Assembly: GCF_001574435.1 (NCBI RefSeq) | Contig: NZ_LOCN01000006.1 | Coordinates: 135,638 to 199,637, forward strand | DNA length: 64,000 nucleotides | Direction: 5' to 3' | DNA from: Moritella sp. JT01 | Lineage (GTDB): Bacteria; Pseudomonadota; Gammaproteobacteria; Enterobacterales; Moritellaceae | Shown: piece by piece, positions 27,444 through 36,803 of the stretch | Numbering within the stretch: position 1 is the first letter of the stretch | Layout: every line of letters begins with the position of its first letter | Made by a program: the position numbers and the translations under genes | The notes under the pieces: generated by a model | What the model was told of the DNA's origin: nothing | The model's database searches: none | What the model saw: the letters and a program-made list of their open reading frames with translations, nothing else

Positions 27444-27506
27444 GTATTGAGTCGATACCATTTGACAACACGGAATGCCCGTGTACACTTAGTGTTGACT
27501 CAATAC
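27444..27506 (+). promoter_or_regulatory. Promoter bracketed by two MarR-type operator sites
   Basis: -35 TTGACA (27462-27467), 16-bp spacer, -10 TACACT (27484-27489). Site 1, GTATTGAGTCGATAC (27444-27458), abuts the -35; site 2, GTGTTGACTCAATAC (27492-27506), covers the expected transcription start. GTATTGAGTC and GACTCAATAC are exact inverted copies. A weaker half-site, GTATCGA, is at 27400 near the MarR start. The layout is what a MarR repressor blocking this promoter would need. Confidence 0.7.
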
Positions 27507-27523
27507 TAATTTTGGAGATAGTT

Positions 27524-28276
27524 ATGAAACACCATTCTTTATTTATCACAGCCTCTTTGGCACTGTTGTCCTCGTCTTATGCATTTTCTGACGGCTCACA
27601 TGATGGCGGCATCCACGCTAAAGTCGATCCTACAGGTAACACACCTGCCACCTTTGATATCGTTCACGCCAAAATAACGACTGATAAAAATATTGCGACC
27701 TTCCACATGGCGGTGTCTGAAAAAGCAGGGATAAGTAAACCACTTGCATCGGGTAAATTGGCGGGTAGTAACGTGTTCTCTTATGTGTGGCCGACTTCGC
27801 TTAATAGCGCAACAGTTGGTTTCGAGAAAGACGCCGGAATACTGTCACTTGCAGTGACAGCTCATGCCGATTTTGATGACACGCCTTTATACGATGAGAA
27901 TTCAGATAACAATCCAGCCAATGATGGCGATGTTTGGCACAGTCATTGGGTCGTTTTACAAGCCAATGAACAGTGCGGTAAAGGCATGCTCGCGGTGGTT
28001 GATATTCCAGAAGGTACATCGCCAAAACTGCCTAAAACATGGCCGGGACTCCCTATCCTGCTAGATAGTCCAGGCTGGGATCCTATCTTTAATAACAACA
28101 CCGTTGAAGTAAAAGTAGCCTTTGATTCTAACGTTGATATTTCCAATACCAAGTATGATGGCGTTACCGCTGGCCTACGCGTTAATCAAAGTGTTCATGC
28201 ACCATTACTATGTGTAGTCAATGTAATGGACGTTGCCTCTGGAGATTTAAGTTTACCCGGTAAAGTAAATCAATAA
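27524..28276 (+). CDS. Secreted protein of unknown function
   Basis: 250 residues from ATG 27524, chosen for GGAGA just upstream and because the signal peptide starts there (MKHHSLFITASLALLSSSYAFS). The mature part is hydrophilic, with repeated His/Asp-rich spots (DGSHDGGIHAK, DGDVWHSHWVVL) and two Cys (NEQCGKG, APLLCVV). No family is recognised. The predicted MarR-controlled promoter and the following redoxin gene suggest a periplasmic role in stress or metal handling (inference). Confidence 0.7.
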   Translation: MKHHSLFITASLALLSSSYAFSDGSHDGGIHAKVDPTGNTPATFDIVHAKITTDKNIATFHMAVSEKAGISKPLASGKLAGSNVFSYVWPTSLNSATVGFEKDAGILSLAVTAHADFDDTPLYDENSDNNPANDGDVWHSHWVVLQANEQCGKGMLAVVDIPEGTSPKLPKTWPGLPILLDSPGWDPIFNNNTVEVKVAFDSNVDISNTKYDGVTAGLRVNQSVHAPLLCVVNVMDVASGDLSLPGKVNQ

Positions 28277-28283
28277 AGAAATT

Positions 28284-28307
28284 AGGCAGGTGTTAGCGCG
28301 CCTGCCT
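28284..28307 (+). terminator. Hairpin after the secreted-protein gene
   Basis: AGGCAGG and CCTGCCT with a 10-base loop, 7 bp past the stop. There is no T-run, so it may only attenuate or protect the upstream message before the redoxin gene. Confidence 0.4.
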
Positions 28308-28341
28308 ATCAATTAGTCCCATAATCAATGAGGTAATAAGA

Positions 28342-28905
28342 ATGTCTATATTAACCGAATACCCAATAGCACCCGAAATTGAAGCAAGTGCTTGGCTCAA
28401 TACGACTGCACCACTGTCTCTATCAAAAATGAGAGGGTCTGTCATTGTTATTCATGCATTTCAAATGTTATGTCCAGGTTGTGTATCGCACGGGATACCG
28501 CAAACAAAAATGATCGATGAAACATTCTCCGATAAAAACGTTAAAGTCATTGGCCTTCACACTGTATTTGAACATCACGCAGTGATGACCGCTGACGCAC
28601 TAAAAGCATTTATCCATGAATATCGAATCACTTTTCCGATTGCCATTGATATGCCAGCTTCAAGCGGCCATATACCCAAGACAATGCAACGCTATGAAAT
28701 GAGGGGAACGCCGACTCTTATTTTGATCGATAAAAATGGCCGAATAAGACTAAATCATTTTGGCAGAATCGATGATATGCGAGTGGGTAAGATAATTAGT
28801 GAATTGGTATCAGAAACAGCTGCACTTACCAGTACTACTGAAAAGACAGAGTCGACTTTAGATTCAGCTGAAAGTAGATGTGATGAGAACGGTTGCTATA
28901 TTTAA
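28342..28905 (+). CDS. Thioredoxin-fold redoxin (TlpA/AhpC-like) with CPGC motif
   Basis: 187 residues. Thioredoxin fold with the active pair Cys44-Pro-Gly-Cys47 in FQMLCPGCVSHG and cis-Pro in RGTPTLILID. No signal peptide or membrane anchor is visible, so it is probably cytosolic. A C-terminal extension ends in CDENGCYI, a second Cys pair that could relay electrons or bind metal. In the operon order MarR <-> secreted protein - redoxin it is the second gene, 65 bp after the first. Confidence 0.8.
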   Translation: MSILTEYPIAPEIEASAWLNTTAPLSLSKMRGSVIVIHAFQMLCPGCVSHGIPQTKMIDETFSDKNVKVIGLHTVFEHHAVMTADALKAFIHEYRITFPIAIDMPASSGHIPKTMQRYEMRGTPTLILIDKNGRIRLNHFGRIDDMRVGKIISELVSETAALTSTTEKTESTLDSAESRCDENGCYI

Positions 28906-28912
28906 TACCGAT

Positions 28913-28938
28913 GCGCCTAAGAACTGAGTCTTAAGCGC
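28913..28938 (+). terminator. Hairpin after the redoxin gene
   Basis: GCGCCTAAGA and TCTTAAGCGC pair at 9 of 10 positions around ACTGAG, 7 bp past the stop, with a short TTTA after. The rest of the 326-bp gap to the lipoprotein gene (to 29231) is AT-rich and holds nothing else I can support apart from the lipoprotein promoter. Confidence 0.5.
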
Positions 28939-29231
28939 TTTATGATGACCCGATCCAGCCTACCTTTTAGTATCTTATATAGCGCTAATAACCGTTAATT
29001 ATGTTCGCTATTTAAATGACATATTCCATGTTCATTATTCCATTTACATAACATTTCACTTTCTTTACATAGGTTTAATTGTCCTTGCAGCTCTGTATCG
29101 GTATATTGCTGCAAGCAAATTATGATGCCGTTTTCGAAAATTTTACGGCATTAAAATGTAACGAAATTACGGTTTTTTTTTAAAGATAAACCTTAATTTA
29201 GTATTGTAAATAATGCCCACAGGAACTAATT

Positions 29232-30551
29232 ATGAAATTTAAGCGCGCCATTTTCCCTGCAAGTATCCTTTCAACTGTCACTCTTATGGGTTGTAATTTA
29301 GATACCAATGACGAATATTCACCAACACAAACACAAATCACAGCTATGAGCGGCTATTTAGGAAATGCTCTAATATGCAGCGCTGAAAAAACAAAATCTT
29401 GTAATGAAGACCGAAGTAATGTGCTCGGTACAACCAACAGTAATGGTAAATTAAATACGAGAGACACATCCCTCCAATACCCTTTGATTGCAAGGGTATT
29501 GGAGGGAGTTTCATTTGATAGTGATAAAATAGGAGCAGCCAGAAAAAGTTATACTTTATTTTCTTATCCTGGCAGCACAGTTATAACACCATTTACAACA
29601 ATAATGTATACCAAGAACATTGGTATACAAACGTTAGCTGGCTGGCTAAGTATTGAAGGAAAATTTATCTCTGGTGATTATATTGCGTTGAAATCAAATG
29701 AGGAAGATAACGAGCAAGCCCAACGAGCGCACCTTCTAGCAAGAACAATCAGTGACTTAGACATTCACACCGAAACAGACCTCCGTAATTTAGGAAAATT
29801 CGTAACAGACTTAGTTAACGATGGCGATAAACTAGATGAGATAAAAATAACCCGAGGTAATGCAAACAACTTCACCAAAGAAGAGGCTAAACACAATTCA
29901 CTCGCTGCATATGTTGACGGTAATGAATTTACTTATCGTAGCTTAAATGAAAGCCATCCCACTCATGAAGGGGATTATAAAAATGGTGAATTAACAATAG
30001 ATTACAATAATAATCAATTAAGTGTTAACGGTTCTCGTCATCTTTATTCCTATACAGCATCAGGTAGTATAATTAAAGCGCCTGGTGTTGGTTACATCGA
30101 TACATATTATTATGCGAGTGATGATGTTGCGTTAGTTTCAACATCCCGCTCAGGCTTAGATTTAGTTACAAAAAAATCCCTTTCTAACACTGATAGTATT
30201 CGTATTAGCACTATGGATATTAAATTAGAAGGTAACTCTTGGTTTTATATATCACCAACAGAGTCTTTGAAATTAGCAGATATTACCAAATTTAGTTTTA
30301 ATAATAATAAGACGCTAACCATTAAGATTAACGATGATAATGAATTTGAAGGTTCATGGAAGACCGAGAGAGAGCAGCTGACAATCACTAGTGACAAAGT
30401 AGTGAGTTATAAATTCGAATTCAAAATCAATGATGAGAATGTTTTACCTGTAATCAATACCGAAAATGAAAAAACACAGTACGGGCTATTTATTAGAACA
30501 TCAGAATTTGCGGAACAGATAAAGAAATTATGGAATAAGGGCAAGCATTAA
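29232..30551 (+). CDS. Putative lipoprotein of unknown function
   Basis: 439 residues. Lipoprotein signal with lipobox LMGC (Cys21) after MKFKRAIFPASILSTVT. The mature part is Asn/Asp/Ser/Thr-rich, with no recognised domain; GYLGNALICS and LIARVLEGVSFDSDK resemble the start of surface lipoproteins of related marine bacteria. No nearby partner. Its message contains a perfect 16-bp stem at 29469-29507. Confidence 0.75.
   Translation: MKFKRAIFPASILSTVTLMGCNLDTNDEYSPTQTQITAMSGYLGNALICSAEKTKSCNEDRSNVLGTTNSNGKLNTRDTSLQYPLIARVLEGVSFDSDKIGAARKSYTLFSYPGSTVITPFTTIMYTKNIGIQTLAGWLSIEGKFISGDYIALKSNEEDNEQAQRAHLLARTISDLDIHTETDLRNLGKFVTDLVNDGDKLDEIKITRGNANNFTKEEAKHNSLAAYVDGNEFTYRSLNESHPTHEGDYKNGELTIDYNNNQLSVNGSRHLYSYTASGSIIKAPGVGYIDTYYYASDDVALVSTSRSGLDLVTKKSLSNTDSIRISTMDIKLEGNSWFYISPTESLKLADITKFSFNNNKTLTIKINDDNEFEGSWKTEREQLTITSDKVVSYKFEFKINDENVLPVINTENEKTQYGLFIRTSEFAEQIKKLWNKGKH
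29469..29507 (+). repeat. Perfect 16-bp inverted repeat inside the lipoprotein coding region
   Basis: TCCCTCCAATACCCTT and AAGGGTATTGGAGGGA are exact complements with a 7-base loop (TGATTGC). It encodes LQYPLIARVLEG in an otherwise ordinary frame. Such a stable stem within a coding region is unusual. Confidence 0.8.
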
Positions 30552-30714
30552 ACAATCCTTTCATAAAATAATCACCTAACGGTAAGCAAGGAAGCGAACC
30601 GTACTCACCTCGAAATGATATTTGATTAAGTTATAAGCCCAAACTACCTTTATAGTACGCTTAAATTAAATATACCCAAACTACTTCAAAATACGATATC
30701 AGAGACCCGATAGC

Positions 30715-31701
30715 ATGGAAACCTTATATGTCATCCTGCCTATGTTACTCAAGATTGCCGTCGTTGTGGCGGTGCTTCTACTGCTGCCCTTACCTCTTAC
30801 CTGGCTAGAACGAAAAATTGCGGGTCATATCCAACAACGTCCGGGCCCCATGCGGGTCGGCTGGCACGGCTTGTTACAGCCCGTGGCCGACGGCATCAAA
30901 CTACTGACGAAAGAAGATCATATTCCCAGTGCCGCCGATCGAACCCTGTTCAAAATGGCCCCTGTGGTCGCATTAGTACCACCTTTTGTGGTGTTTGTCG
31001 CCATCCCACTAGGGGAACCTGTAACAATTTTTGGTACTGAATTAATGCTCAGTCTGTCAGATATGAATGTAGGGTTGTTATTTATTCTCGCCGTTAGCGG
31101 CATCGGCATCTTTGGAACCATCCTCGCTGGCTGGGCCTCCAACAGTAAATATGCGGTACTCGGCAGCCTCAGGGCGATTGCCCAGATGATCAGTTATGAA
31201 ATACCTATGGGGTTCTCTGTCATTGGCGTGGTGATGCTGGCTAACTCGATGAATATGATGGACATAGTTACCGCCCAAAAAGACATGTGGAATGTGGTCT
31301 ATCAACCCTTAGGTTTTTTTGTATTCTTTGTGGCGGGACTGGCCGAAGTCCAGCGTATACCGTTCGATTTGCCAGAGGCAGAAGGCGATCTGGGTGCCGG
31401 TTATCATACCGAATATAGCGGCATACGCTTTTCCTTTTTTATGCTTAGCGAATATTTGGGCGTCGTGATCATAGGCTTTCTCAATGTGATGCTGTTTTTT
31501 GGCGGCTGGCATGGCGCGCCCCCCTTTATACCAGATACAGTCTGGCTGTTACTCAAAGTTGGTTTTTTCATCTGGGTGTTTATGTGGTTCCGTTTTACCT
31601 TTCCGCGTTACCGCTATGATCAGTTAATGGCGATTGGCTGGAAGGTGCTTTTACCCCTGTCGCTAGTAAACATTTTAATCAGCGGATTATTTATGTTTTA
31701 A
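30715..31701 (+). CDS. nuoH: NADH-quinone oxidoreductase subunit H
   Basis: 328 residues, eight membrane helices. Part of the complex I Q-module/membrane-arm junction that contacts quinone. Conserved TWLERKIAGHIQQRPGPMRVGWHGLLQPVADGIKL, GSLRAIAQMISYEIPMG and VQRIPFDLPEAEGDLGAGYHTEYSG. First gene of the operon here, unlike the usual nuoA-first order. The base composition shifts to clearly higher GC at this gene. Confidence 0.95.
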   Translation: METLYVILPMLLKIAVVVAVLLLLPLPLTWLERKIAGHIQQRPGPMRVGWHGLLQPVADGIKLLTKEDHIPSAADRTLFKMAPVVALVPPFVVFVAIPLGEPVTIFGTELMLSLSDMNVGLLFILAVSGIGIFGTILAGWASNSKYAVLGSLRAIAQMISYEIPMGFSVIGVVMLANSMNMMDIVTAQKDMWNVVYQPLGFFVFFVAGLAEVQRIPFDLPEAEGDLGAGYHTEYSGIRFSFFMLSEYLGVVIIGFLNVMLFFGGWHGAPPFIPDTVWLLLKVGFFIWVFMWFRFTFPRYRYDQLMAIGWKVLLPLSLVNILISGLFMF

Positions 31702-31765
31702 GAACATCTCGTTACCCAGCAAAACGGGATAAGAAATGAGGTATCGATAGTACCGGGAGGCCAAC

Positions 31766-32341
31766 ATGGCCAGAACACGACAACAAAAGCAAAGCTGGAT
31801 CGGATGGCTTTTATTCAGCGATCTGTGGCGCGCACTGCGGCTGACATTACACTATATGTTTTCCAGAATTATTACACACAGATATCCGGACCATGAAAAA
31901 TGGCTGCCTTACCATCGTCATCGTGGGCATCATTTCATGAAAACCAACGATGAAGGCGACGTGAACTGTGTCGGCTGTGAGCTGTGTGCAAAGATCTGTC
32001 CCTGTGACTGCATCACGGTGGTGCCCTATGAAGATGAAAAAGGTAACCGACGGCCAAAAGTGTTTGATATCGATTTATCGCGCTGCCTTTATTGCGGCTT
32101 GTGTGAAGATGCCTGCCCGGCTGACGCGATCAAGCTAGGTCAGGAATATGAGGTTGCTAGTACCACCACCGAGGCGTTAGTGGTGCATCTTGAGGACTTA
32201 ATAGCCGCACCACATAAGGCTGAAGAAGGGGCTGGCACCGTCGTCCCAGCATCGCTGGCTAAAGATGGCAGTGGTAAAACCATCACTCAGGCTAACGTAA
32301 AAGGCTACGACTGGTGGCAATTGCTCAAACGAGAGAAATAA
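31766..32341 (+). CDS. nuoI: NADH-quinone oxidoreductase subunit I
   Basis: 191 residues. Peripheral-arm subunit with two [4Fe-4S] clusters (N6a/N6b): CVGCELCAKICP and CLYCGLCEDACP. Residues 1-45 are a basic, amphipathic anchor. The C-terminal tail after EDLIA is longer than in E. coli. Ribosome site GGGAGG. Passes electrons from NuoG towards NuoB. Confidence 0.95.
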   Translation: MARTRQQKQSWIGWLLFSDLWRALRLTLHYMFSRIITHRYPDHEKWLPYHRHRGHHFMKTNDEGDVNCVGCELCAKICPCDCITVVPYEDEKGNRRPKVFDIDLSRCLYCGLCEDACPADAIKLGQEYEVASTTTEALVVHLEDLIAAPHKAEEGAGTVVPASLAKDGSGKTITQANVKGYDWWQLLKREK

Positions 32342-32359
32342 CAAAAAAAGGATTAATCA

Positions 32360-32920
32360 ATGGAGCAACAATTTTTTATATTACTTGCCTTGGTTGCCAT
32401 CGGTACTGGCTTGCTGGTTGTTGTCGCCAGAAACCCGATCCACAGTGCCCTGTCTCTTGTCGCCTGTTTTGTGCAGATCGCAGCCCTGTTTGTCCTACTG
32501 GGATCACCGTTTCTTGCGGTGATCCAGCTATTTGTTTATGTCGGGGCCATTATGGTGCTGTTTTTATTCGTCATCATGATGTTAGACGTACGTAAAGAAG
32601 CCCATGGTCGGTTTATCAATAACAGTCGATTTATTCAAAAAGGGGCAATACCAGCTATAGTCGCGCTGCTGGCACTGGCAACTGAGCTATTCTTTCTACT
32701 CAGCCAAAGCAGCCGTCTGCATGCGGTGATGGCGCAGCAAAGCATCATTGGCGATGAACCAACCAAGCAACTAAGCTTAACCTTATTCAGGGATTTTCTG
32801 CTGCCCTTTGAAGTGGCTTCAGTCATCCTACTGGTCGCCCTGATCGGCGCGGTAGTACTGGCCCAAAGTAACGGTCGTAACGAACACAAAAAAGGGGCCA
32901 CGAAGGAGGTATCCAAATGA
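32360..32920 (+). CDS. nuoJ: NADH-quinone oxidoreductase subunit J
   Basis: 186 residues, five membrane helices, with [51 protein letters not shown]: the TM3 pi-bulge stretch characteristic of NuoJ. Overlaps nuoK by an ATGA stop/start. Confidence 0.94.
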   Translation: MEQQFFILLALVAIGTGLLVVVARNPIHSALSLVACFVQIAALFVLLGSPFLAVIQLFVYVGAIMVLFLFVIMMLDVRKEAHGRFINNSRFIQKGAIPAIVALLALATELFFLLSQSSRLHAVMAQQSIIGDEPTKQLSLTLFRDFLLPFEVASVILLVALIGAVVLAQSNGRNEHKKGATKEVSK

Positions 32921-33219
32921 TCCCCATCTCTTGGTATTTGATATTAGCTGCCATTTTATTTGTCATTGGCGCTGCAGGCGTATTACTCCGGCGTAATGTT
33001 TTGATTGTGCTGATGTCTCTCGAACTCATGCTCAACAGTGTCAATATCAATCTGCTTGCCTTCGGGTATGAAATGAACGATCCCCGCGGCCAGATCATGG
33101 CTATTTTTATTATTGCGATCACCGCAGCCGAAGTCGCTATTGCACTCGGCATACTGGTGGCTTTATTGCGTAACAAACGCACGCTGGAAGTAGATGACCT
33201 AACAATCATGAAAGGCTGA
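32917..33219 (+). CDS. nuoK: NADH-quinone oxidoreductase subunit K
   Basis: 100 residues, three helices. Carries the two buried Glu of the proton channel ([18 protein letters not shown] and [18 protein letters not shown]). Start overlaps the nuoJ stop. Confidence 0.95.
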   Translation: MIPISWYLILAAILFVIGAAGVLLRRNVLIVLMSLELMLNSVNINLLAFGYEMNDPRGQIMAIFIIAITAAEVAIALGILVALLRNKRTLEVDDLTIMKG

Positions 33220-33230
33220 GACTGGAATTG

Positions 33231-34772
33231 ATGACTCTTATCAATATGGAATTACTGAATTGGGAATTATTGTTATCCATAAGACCAGCCTTAGCGGTCA
33301 CCGTCTCGCTCATTGCTGCGGGCGTCATACTGTGCCTGCATAATCGCCCCAACACACGGGATGCGGTATCGGTTGTAGCCGCGGTGATAAAGTTCATCAT
33401 CGTTATTTCCATGGCGCCGTTAATACTGGCCGGCAATACTGTCGACCTGACTTTATTTGAGATCCTGCCAGGGGTTGATTTTGCGTTTCGGGTTGACGCG
33501 CTGGGCATGGTATTTGCCACAGTATCCAGCCTATTATGGATATTAGCCGCCATTTATTGCATCGGTTATATGCGCAGCCAGAATGAGAAAAATCAGACCC
33601 GATTCTATGCCTCTTTTGCCGTCTCGCTATCTGCAGCTGTGGGGGGAGCATTTGCCGCTAATCTGTTTACGCTGGTGATCTTTTACGAACTACTGAGCCT
33701 TATAACTTACCCACTGGTTTATCATAAAGAAAACCAGGAATCTTGGAATGGTAGTAAACGATATATCGTCTATTTGGTGGGAGCCTCAAAATCCTTTTTG
33801 CTTGCCGCACTGGCGCTAACTTATCAACTTACTGGCAGCTTTGATTTCTTACCCCAAGGCCTGTTCAAAAATGTCGTCGCCGCCGATGGCTTATTGATTA
33901 TTATCTATTTCTGCTACCTATTCGGATTTGCCAAATCAGCCATCATGCCGTTCCACGCCTGGCTGCCAGCGGCCATGGTCGCACCAACCCCGGTCAGCGC
34001 TTTGTTACATGCGGTCGCGGTGGTGAAAATGGGGGTGTTCTGTCTGTTACGGGTCATTTTTCATGTGTTTGGTATCGACCTGATGAGTACCTTGGGTCTT
34101 GGCATAATCACCGCTTATCTGGTGTCCTTCACCATAGTTACCGCCTCTATTTACGCCCTGACCCGAGACGATTTGAAAGCCCGACTGGCCTATTCCACTG
34201 TGAGTCAACTCTCTTATATCATTCTCGGTGCTGCCATGCTGACCCCGATGGCCGCACTGGGAGGGATAATCCATATCGCCGCCCATGCCTTTTCAAAAAT
34301 CACCCTGTTCTTCTGTGCGGGTTCTATTTATTGTGCCAGCCACCGCAAAAAAATCAGTGATCTTTCCGGCATAGGTAAAAGACTACCTGTAACCATGACC
34401 GCATTTTTCATCGGTTCCCTCGGTATGATTGGCATCCCGCCAAGCGGTGGGTTTATCAGTAAATGGTATCTGGTAGTGGGTTCTGTCGATGCCGGACAGA
34501 TGGCGCTGCTAATCGTACTGCTGGTTAGCGCTGTGCTTAATGCGGCTTATTTTCTGCCCGTCACCTATAAAGCCTTTTTTGAGCGTGAGAAAATAACACA
34601 AAATCCATCACTCGTGGCGGCCAATGATATCCATGAGATCCCAATGATCGCGGTACCCTTACTGATCACTGCACTATTATCTTTGCTCCTGGGACTCTAT
34701 CCGGATTATTTTTTAGGCCTAGCCAATACCTTAGTCGCAGACGCATTTGTCACAGGAGAATCGCTACCATGA
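33231..34772 (+). CDS. Antiporter-like complex I subunit A (MrpD-like, in the NuoL position)
   Basis: 513 residues from ATG 33231 (TTG 33228 adjoins). Fourteen-helix proton-translocating transporter fold with the conserved Glu in FYELLSLITYPLV, Lys in GFAKSAIMPFHAWLPAAM, TPVSALLHAVAVVK and Lys in AHAFSKITLFF. It lacks the long amphipathic helix and sixteenth helix of true NuoL (about 613 residues) and resembles MrpD-type cation/proton antiporter subunits. Overlaps the next gene by ATGA. Expected to add a proton (or Na+) channel to the membrane arm. Confidence 0.85.
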   Translation: MTLINMELLNWELLLSIRPALAVTVSLIAAGVILCLHNRPNTRDAVSVVAAVIKFIIVISMAPLILAGNTVDLTLFEILPGVDFAFRVDALGMVFATVSSLLWILAAIYCIGYMRSQNEKNQTRFYASFAVSLSAAVGGAFAANLFTLVIFYELLSLITYPLVYHKENQESWNGSKRYIVYLVGASKSFLLAALALTYQLTGSFDFLPQGLFKNVVAADGLLIIIYFCYLFGFAKSAIMPFHAWLPAAMVAPTPVSALLHAVAVVKMGVFCLLRVIFHVFGIDLMSTLGLGIITAYLVSFTIVTASIYALTRDDLKARLAYSTVSQLSYIILGAAMLTPMAALGGIIHIAAHAFSKITLFFCAGSIYCASHRKKISDLSGIGKRLPVTMTAFFIGSLGMIGIPPSGGFISKWYLVVGSVDAGQMALLIVLLVSAVLNAAYFLPVTYKAFFEREKITQNPSLVAANDIHEIPMIAVPLLITALLSLLLGLYPDYFLGLANTLVADAFVTGESLP

Positions 34773-35023
34773 TGGCAAAACTGGTCAACTTCTTTGGTGA
34801 CAAAAAACACACCAGAACACGCTGGCGTCTGTTAGTCGTCATTTTAGTGAGCATCGTCATTGCCGACTTTCTGGTTGCAAGACCTCACGGTTATAACGTT
34901 TGGGATGCTATACCCGGCTGGGGAGCACTGCTTGGGTTTATCGGCTGCGGCTTGATCATATTAGTCAGCAAATTCATCGGCAAAAAAATCGGTATCTCCA
35001 AGAAGGAAGACTATTATGACTGA
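34769..35023 (+). CDS. Small two-helix membrane protein of the complex I operon
   Basis: 84 residues, two hydrophobic helices (WRLLVVILVSIVIADFLVA and ALLGFIGCGLIILVSKFIG) joined by RPHGYNVWDAIPGW, with a KKEDYYD tail. Not part of canonical complex I. It lies exactly between the two MrpD-like antiporter genes and overlaps both neighbours, so it is probably a linker or assembly factor for them (inference). Ribosome site CAGGAG. Confidence 0.75.
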   Translation: MMAKLVNFFGDKKHTRTRWRLLVVILVSIVIADFLVARPHGYNVWDAIPGWGALLGFIGCGLIILVSKFIGKKIGISKKEDYYD

Positions 35024-36803
35024 ATGGTTCTCCTTCTCCATGATGCCAGCCGTTCTGCTACTCGTAGGCGGTTTGCTGCTGCCGTTATTTAAAGGCAATA
35101 GCCAAAAATCCTACTCAATCATCATTCCACTGCTGGTGATCTTTTCTCTGACCCAAATGGAAATGGGGAGCTTCGGCGAAATTGACTTTGCCGGTATTTC
35201 ATTGGTCATGTTCAAAGTTGACAAACTGAGTCTATTTTTTGGCTGGGTGTTTGCTATTGCGGCGTTGATCGGCAACATTTATAGCTTGCATATCAGTCAT
35301 ACAGGCCAAAGAGTGGCGGCGTTTCTTTATATGGGCAGTGCCTTTCTCGTACTCTTTGCCGGTGACTGGTTTACCCTGTTAGTCGGCTGGGAGATCATGG
35401 CATTTTCCTCTGCTTACCTGATCTTTGCCACTCGAAAAGACCCTGCTGTGAAAGCAGGCTTCCGTTATCTGATGGTGCATGTCACTGGGGGCGTATTACT
35501 GTTTGCCGGTATTGTACTACATGGTCTTGAAACCGGATCTTACTTGTTTGGCCCGATAGATGGCGCACAACAAGGGGGTATAGCATATACCTTGATTCTG
35601 ATCGCCTTTATGATAAACGCCGCGGTTCCACCGTTAAATGCCTGGCTCACAGATGCTTATCCAGAGGCGACAGTAACTGGTGCGGTATTTTTAAGTGCCT
35701 TTACCACCAAAACCGCTGTTTATGTAATGATACGCGCCTATCCCGGCGCAGAAATCCTGATCGGTTTTGGGGTTTTCATGGCGCTTTATGGGGTGATATT
35801 CGCGATGCTGGAAAATGATTGCCGTCGCCTGCTAAGCTATCATATTGTCAGTCAAGTCGGTTACATGGTCGCAGGTATCGGCATCGGTACCGAAATGGCG
35901 CTGAACGGTAGCTCTTCCCATGCCTTCGCACATATTATCTATAAAGGCCTATTGTTTATGGGGGCGGGCGCTGTCATTCATATGACAGGCAAGCGTAAGC
36001 TTACCGAACTCGGCGGACTCTACCGAACGATGCCCTGGACGGTAGCGTTTTACATGGTTGGCGCATTTGCTATCGCAGGCTTTCCTTTTTTCAGTGGTTT
36101 CGTCAGTAAAAGTATGGTCATCGCCGCGGCCGCTGGAGATCACCATGCGACTGCCACGCTGTTACTTATGTTAGCTTCTTCCGGTACCTTCCTGTCGACA
36201 GGGCTTAAGCTACCTTATTATATGTTTTTTGGTAAAGATTCCGGCCTCCGCCCCAAGGAGCCGCCAATCAATATGTTAGTGGCCATGGGCATTGCCGCAT
36301 GCTTCTGCATTGGCATCGGACTCTTTCCTAGTCTGCTTTATAACATGCTGCCTTATGCTGTTGAATTTGAACCCTATACAGGTGCACATATCACCGAAAG
36401 TCTCGGTATATTGATGTTCACCCTGTTGGCTTTTGTATTGTTACTTAAATACCTCAATCCCAAAAATACCATCAGCATCGATACCGACTGGTTTTACCGG
36501 CGCGGGGCAGCTGTCTTTATGTGGCTGGCTAATAAACCCGTGCTCCACTGGGAACAGATGGTTATCACGCTGGGTGATGGCGTTATCCTCAATACCCTGC
36601 ATCGATTGTCCAAGTACAGCCTGACCGTCGATACTCACGTTGTCGACGGCGCGGTTAACGGCGTGGCGAAAACGGCAATGAAAAGCGGTAACTTGTTGCG
36701 CCGCCTGCAAACCGGCATTGTTTCCCATTATGCCCTTGCGATGGTGATTGGCCTGTTTTTGGTGATTGCCGTTTATATGTTGATTGGGAGTGAGGGCTTA
36801 TGA
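35016..36803 (+). CDS. Antiporter-like complex I subunit B (MrpD-like core with NuoL-type C-terminal tail)
   Basis: 595 residues. The core has GWEIMAFSSAYLIF (TM5 Glu), NAAVPPLNAWLTDAYPEATVTGAVFLSAFTTKTAVYVM and HAFAHIIYKGLLFMGAGAV. The TM7 position that is normally Lys reads Asn here (INAAVPP), while the TTKTAVY Lys remains. Residues 475-595 (WFYRRGAAVFMWLANKP ... VDGAVNGVAK ... LLRRLQTGIVSHYALAM) match the end of NuoL: lateral helix segment and terminal membrane helix. It probably caps the membrane arm in place of NuoL. Confidence 0.85.
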   Translation: MTEWFSFSMMPAVLLLVGGLLLPLFKGNSQKSYSIIIPLLVIFSLTQMEMGSFGEIDFAGISLVMFKVDKLSLFFGWVFAIAALIGNIYSLHISHTGQRVAAFLYMGSAFLVLFAGDWFTLLVGWEIMAFSSAYLIFATRKDPAVKAGFRYLMVHVTGGVLLFAGIVLHGLETGSYLFGPIDGAQQGGIAYTLILIAFMINAAVPPLNAWLTDAYPEATVTGAVFLSAFTTKTAVYVMIRAYPGAEILIGFGVFMALYGVIFAMLENDCRRLLSYHIVSQVGYMVAGIGIGTEMALNGSSSHAFAHIIYKGLLFMGAGAVIHMTGKRKLTELGGLYRTMPWTVAFYMVGAFAIAGFPFFSGFVSKSMVIAAAAGDHHATATLLLMLASSGTFLSTGLKLPYYMFFGKDSGLRPKEPPINMLVAMGIAACFCIGIGLFPSLLYNMLPYAVEFEPYTGAHITESLGILMFTLLAFVLLLKYLNPKNTISIDTDWFYRRGAAVFMWLANKPVLHWEQMVITLGDGVILNTLHRLSKYSLTVDTHVVDGAVNGVAKTAMKSGNLLRRLQTGIVSHYALAMVIGLFLVIAVYMLIGSEGL

